From Mycolicibacter sp. MU0102 (lineage in GTDB: Bacteria; Actinomycetota; Actinomycetes; Mycobacteriales; Mycobacteriaceae), in assembly GCF_963378105.1 (NCBI RefSeq), contig NZ_OY726398.1, forward strand, positions 1,612,001 through 1,676,000: a DNA stretch of 64,000 bases. The letters are read 5' to 3'. Shown in pieces: positions 43,101-51,254 of the stretch; the first letter of the stretch is position 1, and every line of letters starts with the position of its first letter. Both the position numbers and the translations under genes were made by a program. The notes beneath the pieces are model-generated. The model did no database searches. It saw nothing but the letters and a program-made list of their open reading frames with translations, and was not told the origin of the DNA.

Positions 43101-46100
43101 ACCGGCGGCCTACGTGGTGGTCGACGACATCCCGATCACCGCGCACGGCAAGATCGACCGCGCCGCGCTGCCCGACCCGCAGCCTCTCGAGAGCACGCCC
43201 TACCGGGAGCCGCAGACCGACACCGAACACGTGGTGGCGCAACTGTTCGCCCAACTGCTCTCCCGTGACAAGGTGGGCGCCGACGACTCGTTCTTCGACC
43301 TCGGCGGCCACTCGCTGCTGGCCACCAAACTGGTCGCCGCGATCCGCGCCCGCTGCGAGGTGGAGATCGGCATCCGGGAGATCTTCGAGGCCAGCACGGT
43401 GGCCCGACTGGCCGCCGCGATCGACCGGGCCCCGGCCGCGCAACCCGACGGGGCCGGGCGACCGCCGCTGGTCGCGGTGCCGCGCTCCGGCAACCTCCCG
43501 GTCTCGGCGTCGCAGCTGCGAACCTGGTTCGCCTACCGACTGGACCCCAGTTCCACCGGCGACCACATTCCGCTGACGGCCCGGCTTACCGGTCCCTGCG
43601 ACACAGCCGCCCTGACCGCCGCGATCGGTGACATGGTGGGCCGCCACGACAGTCTGCGCACCACATTCCGCGAGATCGACGGGCTGCCCCATCAGGTCAT
43701 CAACGCGCCCGCGGCGGTGCCGGTGACCGAACTACAGTGTCCCGAAACCGATCCGGGTGCCGTCGCGGCGTGGACGCGAGCCCGCCTCGACGAGCAGCGC
43801 GGCACGGCGTTCGACCTGGAACGGGATTGGCCGATCCGGGCGGCGCTGCTGCACCTGCCCGGCGACGAACGGGTGCTGTCCCTGGTGGTGCACCACATCG
43901 CCGCCGACCATTGGTCGGTCGAGGTGCTCTTCACCGACCTGCTGATCGCCTACCGGTCCCGCGCCGCCGGCTCCGCGCCGGGATGGGAGCCACCGGCGTT
44001 GCAGTACGCGGACTTTGCGCACTGGCAGGGCGAACTGCTGCGTGACGAGTCCGGTCTGATCGAGGCACAACGCCGCTACTGGATCGAACAACTGGCGGGC
44101 CTGGCCGACGACACCGGACCGCGGCCGGACTTTCCCCGGCCCGCCACCGCCAATGGCTCCGGCGACTCGGTCGCATTCACGGTCCCCCCGCAGGTACGAG
44201 CTGGGCTGGCGGCACTGGCCCGTGAGACCGGCGCCACGGAGTTCATGGTGGTGCAGTCCGCGGTCGCGGTGCTGCTGCATCTGGCCGGCAGCGGTGACGA
44301 CATCCCGCTCGGGGTGCCGATCGCCGGACGCACCGACAACGCCCTGGACAACCTGGTCGGGTTCTTCGTCAACATCGTGGTGCTGCGAAACCGGTTGTCC
44401 GGCAACCCGACACTGCGCGAAGTGGTAACCCGGGCGCGAGAAGCCGCACTGGGCGCCTACGCGCATGCCGACCTGCCGTTCGACCGGCTGGTGGAGGCGC
44501 TCAACCCGGTCCGCACGCTGTCGCGCAACCCGCTGTTCCAGGTGGTGGTCCACGTCCGCGAGGCGGCCGACGTCACCCACGTCATTAACAGGGGAGCCAG
44601 CGGTGAGAGCGACCTGGTCTTCCGCACCGTGATGCCCACATTCGACATCGCGCACGCCGACCTGTCGGTGAATCTGTTCACCACAGCGGGCTCCGACGGG
44701 GAAGGCTATGACGGACATCTGATCTACCGCACCGACCTCTACGAGCGTGCCACCGTGCAGCGACTGGCCGACTGGCTGGGCCGAGTGCTGGCGACCATGG
44801 CAGGCGATCCGGGTCGGGAGCTGCGCGACATCAGCCTGGTCGACGAGCAGCAACGCGAGCGCATCCTGGGGCAGTGGAGCCGCGGTGCCGAGATCCCCGC
44901 GGGCGATCCGCAAACCATCGCCGACGTGCTGGCGCCCAGCCGCAGCTTCGACGGCGTCGCCGTGCGATGCGGCGGAGCCGAGCTCACCTACCCGCAGCTG
45001 CACTCCCGCTCCGACCGGCTTGCCGAGCTGTTGATCGCCGCCGGCGTGGAACCCGGAACCCTGGTGGGTCTGTCGGTGCGCCGTGACCTGGATCTGCCGG
45101 TGGCGCTGGTCGGCATCATGAAGGCCGGCGCCGGCTATTTCCCGCTGGACCCGAGCTATCCGCGCCAGCGCCTCGAGTTCATGATCGAGGATGTTTTCGC
45201 CGCTGGCGGGGCCAAGGTGATTCTGGTCAGCGAGGCCACCCGGGATGCGATTCCCGCGCCGGACGGCGTCACGCTGCTGTGCCTGGACGACGCCGAGGTG
45301 CAGGAGGAGCTGGCCAAAGACACTGCCGGGCTGGGACTTCCGGTGCCGCACCCGGACGACCCGATGTATCTGGTGTTCACCTCCGGCTCCACCGGTATGC
45401 CCAAGGGTGTGCTCGGCACCCACCGGTCGATGAGCGCGCGCCTGAACTGGCAGATCACCCACTACCCGGTCACCGGCGAGGACATCCGGCTGGCCCAGTC
45501 GTCGATGACGTTCCTGGAAGGCGGCATGGAGATGCTGGCCGGGCTGGCCGCCGGGGCGACGCTGATTCTGGCCGACGACACTGAGTTCCGTAACCCCGAG
45601 GCACTGGCACGGCTGATCGTGGACGAGCGGGTGGCTCAGGTGACCGCGGTGGCCAGCCTGATCTCGGTGCTGGCCGATTCGGCACCCGACGCGCTGCGCG
45701 GCCTGCGCCGGCTGGTGTGCAGCGGCGAACCCGTCTCGGCGGACCTGCTGGCCCGGCTCGGTGGTGCGCTTGACCCGAATGCTCAACTGCTCAACAACTT
45801 CGGTGCCACCGAAACCTCGGGCGCAGTGGTGCGCGGTGAACTGGAGCCGCCCACACCGAAACTGGGCCGGCCCACGCCCGGATCGCAGGCCTACCTGCTC
45901 GACGACGCGTTGCAGCCGGTGCCGCCCGGGGTGGTCGGCGAGGTCTACTACGCGGGCCCGCAGATCGTCCGCGGTTACTGGAAGCGACCGGGACTGACCT
46001 CGACCCGCTTCGTCGCCAACCCCTTCTCCAACGCTTCTGGTGACCGGCTCTACCGCAGTGGCGACCGGGCCCGCTGGACCGTCGACGGGGTATTGGAGTT

Positions 46101-46782
46101 CGTTGGCCGCACCGACCACCAGGTCAAGGTGCGTGGCTTCCGGGTGGAGCTGGCCGAGGTCGAGGCCGCGTTGCGTGGGGCACCGGGAGTGGCGACGGCT
46201 GCTGCTCGCACCTGGGAGCAGCGCGGTGTCACGACGCTGGCCGGCTACCTGGTACCTGCGGCCCCGGTCTCGGACGCGGCGGAGTTCATCGCTTCGGTGC
46301 GTGCGGCCGTGGCCGCGACGCTGCCCGGCTACATGGTCCCGTCATCGTTGACGGTGCTCGACGCCATGCCGTTGACGGACTCCGGGAAGCTGAACCGGCC
46401 CGCGCTGCCGCAGCCGGCGGTGGCCACCCGCGGGGAATCAGACCCACCGGTCACCGCCACCGAACAGACCCTGGTCGGAATCTGCGCCGAATTGTTGGGT
46501 GTCGCGGCAATCGGGCGCAGCGACGGCTTCTTCGAACTCGGCGGCGACAGCATCCTGTCGGTGCAGCTGGCCGCACGGGCTCGCGCGGCGGGGCTGGACG
46601 TCGACCCGCGGATGATCTTCGAGCACCCGACGTTCGCCGAACTGGCCGCCGCCGTCGACGCTGCCGCCGAGACCGGGGGCACCCCGGAAGCCGCCGACAC
46701 GGCGTTTGAACCGATGAGCGTCTCGGGGCTGAGCAGCGACGCACTGGCCGATCTGACCGCCGCATGGGGTGATTCGCCGTGA
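40177..46782 (+). CDS. mbtE: NRPS MbtE with two modules: C-A-PCP-C-A-PCP
   Basis: 2201 residues. C1 (about 65-490; AHHIAWDDDSW, Asp where HHxxxDG has Gly), A1 (TSGSTGLPKG about 654, YGPTETVVN, ITAHGKIDR), PCP1 (GGHSLLA about 1043), C2 (HHIAADHWS about 1240), A2 (TSGSTGMPKG about 1736, FGATETSGA, LTDSGKLNR), PCP2 (GGDSILS about 2123). From memory M. tuberculosis MbtE is about 1680 residues, one adenylation domain shorter. By alignment to GrsA the A1 pocket reads D-V-G-H-I-I-F-V-N-K, but A2 reads L-E-M-T-L-C-N-G-A-K: the Asp that holds the alpha-amino group is Leu. The N-terminal 22 codons lie in a short repeat also found in mbtF. ATG 40177 has only a distant ribosome site. Confidence 0.92.
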   Translation: MTDTGRLARFDEGEAKLESPHDAVDQATDANELRLELLRRRLTERGLAAASAEPQSGPANGSGPLTMSDGQRRMWFVQALDPDGALANIAVSYRLTGPLDGARLQAALAAVAARHPVLRTVYSVDDAGEPHPVIAEVTPGFATHDLSDLAEQARALRLEVLAQREFGTPFRLESDAPLRLTLVRVAPDEHILLLVAHHIAWDDDSWAVFFADLTAAYADPEQFATRASVPHPAAAAGSGHEAELTYWRTLLADPPDPLELPGPHGSAIPSTLRAGLCTRTLPAELMSDITDLARSNGATPYMVIAAALSALIHRYTATDDFLIASPVLNRTAGTEGAIGYFGNTVVLRAKVDAAARFSDLLAQTRDAALGAFGHQGINLDRVVRELNPDRRHGGVERLTRLSFGFRSTQGGGFQPDGITCTRADYRGKVAQLPLGIMVEAGTDGALIEAEYLHDVLDEALVEQLLRHLVQMLTAAVAAPDKTVGELDMLGADDQAWLDAVSRGPDFAPPPEAPATLGSLVADRAAATPNAIAVVDDHGRYSYAEINARANRIAHHLIAAGIGTEDKVAVLFGRSTELVVTALGIAKAGAAYVPVDPEYPPDRIEFILGDARPSIVLREPLTDDELAGRPDTDPTDADRVRPLRAENLAYLIYTSGSTGLPKGVEVSHAPITEYLVWFGGEYGIDDTDVLLQVASPSFDVSIGELFGTLGNGARLVIPRPDGLRDIGYLTDLLQREGVTAMHFVPSLLGLFLSLPGVNQWRTLRRIPIGGEPLPGELADKFHATFDALLHNFYGPTETVVNSSRHKVEGPQGNRIVPIGSPNINTTMWLLDDALQPVPVGVIGEIYIGGTHVARGYFDRPGLTAERFVADPWTPGQRLYRTGDLARRNAAGDLEFIGRADDQVKVRGFRIELGEVASAISVDPSVGQCVVVLSDLPGLGRSLVAYLTPAAPGAGEDSVEIPRIRARVAAALPEYMAPAAYVVVDDIPITAHGKIDRAALPDPQPLESTPYREPQTDTEHVVAQLFAQLLSRDKVGADDSFFDLGGHSLLATKLVAAIRARCEVEIGIREIFEASTVARLAAAIDRAPAAQPDGAGRPPLVAVPRSGNLPVSASQLRTWFAYRLDPSSTGDHIPLTARLTGPCDTAALTAAIGDMVGRHDSLRTTFREIDGLPHQVINAPAAVPVTELQCPETDPGAVAAWTRARLDEQRGTAFDLERDWPIRAALLHLPGDERVLSLVVHHIAADHWSVEVLFTDLLIAYRSRAAGSAPGWEPPALQYADFAHWQGELLRDESGLIEAQRRYWIEQLAGLADDTGPRPDFPRPATANGSGDSVAFTVPPQVRAGLAALARETGATEFMVVQSAVAVLLHLAGSGDDIPLGVPIAGRTDNALDNLVGFFVNIVVLRNRLSGNPTLREVVTRAREAALGAYAHADLPFDRLVEALNPVRTLSRNPLFQVVVHVREAADVTHVINRGASGESDLVFRTVMPTFDIAHADLSVNLFTTAGSDGEGYDGHLIYRTDLYERATVQRLADWLGRVLATMAGDPGRELRDISLVDEQQRERILGQWSRGAEIPAGDPQTIADVLAPSRSFDGVAVRCGGAELTYPQLHSRSDRLAELLIAAGVEPGTLVGLSVRRDLDLPVALVGIMKAGAGYFPLDPSYPRQRLEFMIEDVFAAGGAKVILVSEATRDAIPAPDGVTLLCLDDAEVQEELAKDTAGLGLPVPHPDDPMYLVFTSGSTGMPKGVLGTHRSMSARLNWQITHYPVTGEDIRLAQSSMTFLEGGMEMLAGLAAGATLILADDTEFRNPEALARLIVDERVAQVTAVASLISVLADSAPDALRGLRRLVCSGEPVSADLLARLGGALDPNAQLLNNFGATETSGAVVRGELEPPTPKLGRPTPGSQAYLLDDALQPVPPGVVGEVYYAGPQIVRGYWKRPGLTSTRFVANPFSNASGDRLYRSGDRARWTVDGVLEFVGRTDHQVKVRGFRVELAEVEAALRGAPGVATAAARTWEQRGVTTLAGYLVPAAPVSDAAEFIASVRAAVAATLPGYMVPSSLTVLDAMPLTDSGKLNRPALPQPAVATRGESDPPVTATEQTLVGICAELLGVAAIGRSDGFFELGGDSILSVQLAARARAAGLDVDPRMIFEHPTFAELAAAVDAAAETGGTPEAADTAFEPMSVSGLSSDALADLTAAWGDSP
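40193..40241 (+). repeat. Short interspersed element, copy 1, at the mbtD/mbtE junction
   Basis: About 49 bases, including GCGAGGTTCGAC, GGAGAG and CGAAGCTGG, nearly identical (about 6 differences) to 48174-48222 inside mbtF. It starts 16 bases after the overlapping ATG/TGA of mbtE and mbtD, and encodes residues RLARFDEGEAKLESP of MbtE, which lie before the conserved C domain. Insertion at a start/stop overlap in an operon is reminiscent of mycobacterial MIRU elements. Confidence 0.6.
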
Positions 46783-49700
46783 CCGAGACCTCCCAACGGG
46801 TTACCCCGGCGATCGAGGACGTGCTGGCGCTCTCCCCACTGCAGCAGGGATTGTTCTCGCTGGCCAAACTCGCCACCGATGACGGTGGCGGGCGCGACGG
46901 CATCGATGTCTATACCGTGCAGTTCGTCATCGATATCGTCGGCGCCGTCGACCCTGGGCTGTTGCGCCGCAGTGCCGAGGCGATGCTGGCTCGGCATGCG
47001 AATCTGCGGGCGTCGTTCTGGGACGTCGACCTGCCGCACCCGGTGCAGATCATCCCGGCGACAACGGTACTTCCGTGGCGAGAGATCGAAGCTGCGCCAA
47101 GGGAATTCGATGAGATCGCGCGCATCGAACGCACCACGAACTTCGACTTGGCCCGCGGACCGTTGCTGCGCTTCGTGCTGGCCCAGTCCGCCCCCGAGCA
47201 GTACCGCCTGATCCTCACCGTGCACCACCTACTGATCGACGGGTGGTCGATGGCGGTGTTCTTCGACGAAATGGTGGCGATCTACTGCGCCGGCGGCATC
47301 GACCCGCTGCCCGCGCCGCGCCCCTACCGCGACTACATCGGCTGGCTGGCAGGCCAAGACACTGCCGCCGCGACACAGCGGTGGCGCGACTACCTGGCCC
47401 CGCTGAGCGCCCCGACCATGCTGGCCGGCGGAGAGCGCGCCGCGGTGGGCAGCGCCGTCCCGCAGACCCACGAGGTCGTACTGGACAGCGACGCCACCGC
47501 GGGCCTGACCGAATGGGCCCGCCGGCACGGCCTGACGCTGAACACCGTGCTGCAGTTCGCCTGGGCGGTGCTGCTCGGCCGCCTCACCGACCGCACCGAT
47601 ATGGCGTTCGGCGCAGTGGTGTCGGGGCGTCCCCAACAGCTCACCGGCGTCGAGACCATGGTCGGCCTGTTCATCAACACCGTCCCGGTGGCCGCGTCGA
47701 CACCGCCGCGCGCCGAGGTGGTCGCCACCTGCCAAGCGCTGCAACGCGATACCGCGGCAATGCGTGACCTGGGATACCTGAGTCTGTCGACGGTGCAGCG
47801 GGCCAGCAGCAAGGCGGTGTTCGACACCCTGCTGGTATTCGAGAACGCTCCCATCGGCTCGGCGACAGCCGGCGTCACCACTGAGGACGGGGTGCGCTTC
47901 ATCCCGGTGACAGTGGAAAGCCTCACGCACTATCCGCTGACGCTGGTCAGCTACCCGCCCCGCGACGGCCGGCTCACCGTGCTGCTCGAGGCGATCCCAG
48001 ATGCGCTGGGGGAGTTATCGGTTCCGGATCTGGGGCAGCGGTTGCTGCAGGTGCTGCGCCAGCTTCCCGACCCGGCGCGGCCCCGCGTCGCCGACCTGGA
48101 CGTGCTGCTGCCCCTCGAGCGGGCCCGCGTCACCGACCCGGTGGACCGCCACATGAGCCGCATAAGCCCGGCGGTTCAGCGAGGTTCGACGGAGGAGAGC
48201 CGAAGCTGGGACCGCCGCATAAGCCCGGCCACCTCGGTGCCGGCACTGTTCGCCGCGGCCGCCGAAGCCCATCCGGACAGTCCGGCGCTCACCGGCGAGG
48301 ACCGGAGCCTGACCTACGCGGAGCTGGCGGCCGAATCCGCCGTGCTGGCACGGGCGTTGGCCGGGCGCGGGATCGGCCCCGAAGACCGGGTCGCGATAGC
48401 GCTGCCACGCTCGCTGGATTCGGTCATCGCAATCCTGGCGGTGCTGCAGGCCGGGGCGGCCTACGTTCCCGTCGACATCAGTCTGCCGGAGGTGCGCATC
48501 GAATCGATTCTGCGCCAAGCCGGCCCGAAGATGACGCTGACCGTCGAGCTACTGGCCGAGTTGCGTTCGGAAGATGCGGTGCAGATCGCGATTCCGGCCG
48601 CGATCCACCCCGACTCGGCCGCCTACGTGATCTTCACCTCCGGATCCACCGGAGAACCCAAGGGTGTCGTCGGCACCCACCGCGCGCTGGCGTCGTACTT
48701 CGCCGACCACCAGCAACGCATGTACGCGCCCGCCGTGGCGCGCCTGGGCCGGGCCCTGCGCGTCGCGCACGCCTGGTCACTGAGTTTCGACGCGAGCTGG
48801 CAGCCGCTGGTCGGTCTGCTCGGTGGTCAGTGCGTGCACCTGTTCTCCGCCGACGAGATGCGTGATGCCGAGGCGATCATCGACGGCATTCGCCGGCATC
48901 GGCTGGACATGATCGACACCTCACCGTCGATGTTCACCCAACTGTTCGACGCCGGCCTGCTTGATGCCGGCTCCGACCACCGCCTGACTGTGCTGGCGCT
49001 CGGCGGCGAGGCGATCGCCCCGCACACCTGGGCGCGACTGCGTGCGGCGCCCTCGACGGCGGTTCACAACTGCTACGGACCCACCGAGACCACTGTGGAA
49101 GCCGTTGTCGCCGACGTCGCCGATACCGATGTCCCGGTGATCGGAGAAGCGGTGCGGGGCATGAGCGCCCACGTACTGGACTCCGCGTTGCGCGAAGTGC
49201 CCGACGGAGTGGCCGGCGAGCTGTACCTGGCTGGAGCGCAGGTCACCCGCGGCTATCTGGGCCGCGCGGGGGCGACCGCGGCTCGCTACATCGCCGACCC
49301 GTTTCGCGCCGGCGGCCGGATGTATCGCACCGGGGATCTGGTCCGGCGCCGGACCGATGGCCGCCTGGTCTACCTCGGCCGGGCCGACGACCAGGTCAAG
49401 GTGCGCGGCTACCGGGTCGAGATCGCCGAAGTCGAGGCGGCACTGGCCGCCGCGACCGGGGTGACCGCGGCCGCGGTTCTGCCGGTGCAGGGGCCGGCCG
49501 GAACCCAACTGGCCGGCTTCGTCACCGGCGCGCAGGTGGATACCACCCGGGTGCGCGCCGAGATCGGCGCCCGGCTGCCGTCCTACCTGATACCTGCCCG
49601 GATCACCGCGGTGGAATCGATGCCATTGACCGCCAACGGAAAACTGGACACCGAGAAGTTGGCGGCGCTGCTGGCGCAGTCCGGTCCACTGGGCGGCGGA

Positions 49701-51254
49701 ATAGAGCCGGACACCGACACCGAACGCGTCCTGGTGGAGCTGCTTGCCGAGGTGTTCGCCGGCCCGGAGGGCCCAGAGAAGACCGACGGTCCAGCCCCGG
49801 GAGTCGAGACCGATCTGCGCGAGCTGGGTTTGGACAGCATCATCGCGCTGTCGATGGTGCGGGCGGCCCGCCGGCGCGGACTGCCGTTGCGTCCGCGGAC
49901 CATCTTGAGCTGCAACACGATTCGGGACGTAGCTGCCGCCTTGGACCGCGAAGTGGCCGAAGCCGACGAAGCGGCGCAGCGCGACGGGGCGCCGGCTGTC
50001 GACGGGCCGCTTCCGCTGCTGCCGGCCGGCCGCTGGCTCTATCAATACGGCGACCCGCGGCGGTTGGGGCAGGTCGAAGCGATTCGGCTGCCCGACGACA
50101 CCCAAGGCGAGCAACTGCGGGCTGCCCTGGCCGCGATCGTCGCCGCGCATCCGTTGTTGCGGGCCCGACTCGACCCGGCCGAGCTGACGCTGCACCCGAC
50201 CGAGCCCGTCGACGTCCTGACCGAGGTCACGGTGACCGCGGCCGACCTTTCGGTGGTCACCGAGCACGGCACCCGGCTGTTGGAGAGCCTGGATCCGGAA
50301 AACGGAGTCATGCTGCGCGCGGTGTGGCTGCGTGCCTCCGACAGCGCGGGAGTGCTGATGCTGTGCGGGCACGTGCTGGCACTGGACCCGGTGTCGTGGC
50401 AGGTGATCCTGGGTGAACTGCACGCCGCGCTAGCCGGGGCGGACCCGCTGCCGGAGCGCAGCGGCTACCGGCGCTGGGCGGCCGCACTGCAGGAACGTGC
50501 GCAGACCCTGGACACGGTGGACTTCTGGGCTGACCAGCTGGCCGGCGACGATCCGGATCTGGGTGCGCGGCGGGTCGACCCGACGCGTGATCGTGCCGGT
50601 GATCTCGCCGTGTCGGTGACCGTCGCCGACCCGGCGCTCACTGCCGCGTTGTCGGCCCTGCCGGTTCCGATGCATGACCTGCTGGTCGCGGCGACCGCGC
50701 GGATGGTCACCGCCTGGCGGGCCCGCCGCGGACAGGCCGGCCCGACCCCGCTGCTGGGGCTGGAGACCCACGGGCGTGCCGAGGAGGTCGTGACCGGTGT
50801 CGACACCGCCGACATCGCCGGACTGCTGTCCGCCATTTATCCGCTGCGGGTGGCCCAGGCCGACCCGGCCGGGGTGGCGCGCGCACTGGCCGCCATCCCG
50901 GGAGGCGGAATCGACTACGGCCTGCTGGCCTATCTGCGTGCCGACACCGCCGAGCTGCTGGCGGCCCAGCCGGGACCGCAGGTGCTGCTGAACTACCTGG
51001 GCCGGGTCGACCGGGCCGGGGGCGGGCCGGCCGTGGCGCCCGACCTGATCGCCGGGCTGCCGTCGGTGCCCGAGCCCGGCCAGGCGGTGCGTCACGAGCT
51101 GAGCATCTTTGCCGCGGTGGCCGACCTCGGGGCGGGACAGGCGCTGATGACCCAGTGGCGCACGCTGCCCGATATCCTCGGCGGCGCCGAGATCGTGCAG
51201 TTGCAAGAGCTGTTCACCGACAGCCTGGGCGACCTGGTGGAGGAACTGCGATGA
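46779..51254 (+). CDS. mbtF: NRPS MbtF: C-A-PCP-terminal C-like domain
   Basis: 1491 residues (M. tuberculosis 1461). C domain with intact VHHLLIDGWS (about 149), A domain with TSGSTGEPKG near 621 and TANGKLDTEK, PCP as ELGLDSIIALS (about 1019) and a C-terminal condensation-like domain whose active-site stretch is CGHVLALDPVSW, thought to release and cyclise the terminal lysine. By alignment to GrsA the pocket reads D-A-Q-D-L-L-C-V-E-K; the acidic 278 and 331 positions suit lysine. A 57-bp in-frame repeat (19 codons) sits in the C-A linker. GTG start overlaps mbtE by 4 bases; overlaps mbtG by 4. Confidence 0.94.
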   Translation: MTETSQRVTPAIEDVLALSPLQQGLFSLAKLATDDGGGRDGIDVYTVQFVIDIVGAVDPGLLRRSAEAMLARHANLRASFWDVDLPHPVQIIPATTVLPWREIEAAPREFDEIARIERTTNFDLARGPLLRFVLAQSAPEQYRLILTVHHLLIDGWSMAVFFDEMVAIYCAGGIDPLPAPRPYRDYIGWLAGQDTAAATQRWRDYLAPLSAPTMLAGGERAAVGSAVPQTHEVVLDSDATAGLTEWARRHGLTLNTVLQFAWAVLLGRLTDRTDMAFGAVVSGRPQQLTGVETMVGLFINTVPVAASTPPRAEVVATCQALQRDTAAMRDLGYLSLSTVQRASSKAVFDTLLVFENAPIGSATAGVTTEDGVRFIPVTVESLTHYPLTLVSYPPRDGRLTVLLEAIPDALGELSVPDLGQRLLQVLRQLPDPARPRVADLDVLLPLERARVTDPVDRHMSRISPAVQRGSTEESRSWDRRISPATSVPALFAAAAEAHPDSPALTGEDRSLTYAELAAESAVLARALAGRGIGPEDRVAIALPRSLDSVIAILAVLQAGAAYVPVDISLPEVRIESILRQAGPKMTLTVELLAELRSEDAVQIAIPAAIHPDSAAYVIFTSGSTGEPKGVVGTHRALASYFADHQQRMYAPAVARLGRALRVAHAWSLSFDASWQPLVGLLGGQCVHLFSADEMRDAEAIIDGIRRHRLDMIDTSPSMFTQLFDAGLLDAGSDHRLTVLALGGEAIAPHTWARLRAAPSTAVHNCYGPTETTVEAVVADVADTDVPVIGEAVRGMSAHVLDSALREVPDGVAGELYLAGAQVTRGYLGRAGATAARYIADPFRAGGRMYRTGDLVRRRTDGRLVYLGRADDQVKVRGYRVEIAEVEAALAAATGVTAAAVLPVQGPAGTQLAGFVTGAQVDTTRVRAEIGARLPSYLIPARITAVESMPLTANGKLDTEKLAALLAQSGPLGGGIEPDTDTERVLVELLAEVFAGPEGPEKTDGPAPGVETDLRELGLDSIIALSMVRAARRRGLPLRPRTILSCNTIRDVAAALDREVAEADEAAQRDGAPAVDGPLPLLPAGRWLYQYGDPRRLGQVEAIRLPDDTQGEQLRAALAAIVAAHPLLRARLDPAELTLHPTEPVDVLTEVTVTAADLSVVTEHGTRLLESLDPENGVMLRAVWLRASDSAGVLMLCGHVLALDPVSWQVILGELHAALAGADPLPERSGYRRWAAALQERAQTLDTVDFWADQLAGDDPDLGARRVDPTRDRAGDLAVSVTVADPALTAALSALPVPMHDLLVAATARMVTAWRARRGQAGPTPLLGLETHGRAEEVVTGVDTADIAGLLSAIYPLRVAQADPAGVARALAAIPGGGIDYGLLAYLRADTAELLAAQPGPQVLLNYLGRVDRAGGGPAVAPDLIAGLPSVPEPGQAVRHELSIFAAVADLGAGQALMTQWRTLPDILGGAEIVQLQELFTDSLGDLVEELR
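48158..48229 (+). repeat. Short interspersed element, copy 2, in-frame in the mbtF C-A linker
   Basis: The element (core 48174-48222) is bounded by direct repeats CCGCATAAGCCCGGC at 48158-48172 and 48215-48229, giving a unit of exactly 57 bases, so 19 codons are added without a frameshift (RISPA is duplicated in the protein). The core matches 40193-40241 at the mbtE start. Confidence 0.65.

Noticed and set aside
43732..46119. Minus-strand open frame of 795 codons opposite mbtE
   Set aside because: It lies entirely antisense to conserved NRPS domains; its translation is rich in Arg, Gln, His and Gly with no recognisable domain, typical of high-GC shadow frames.
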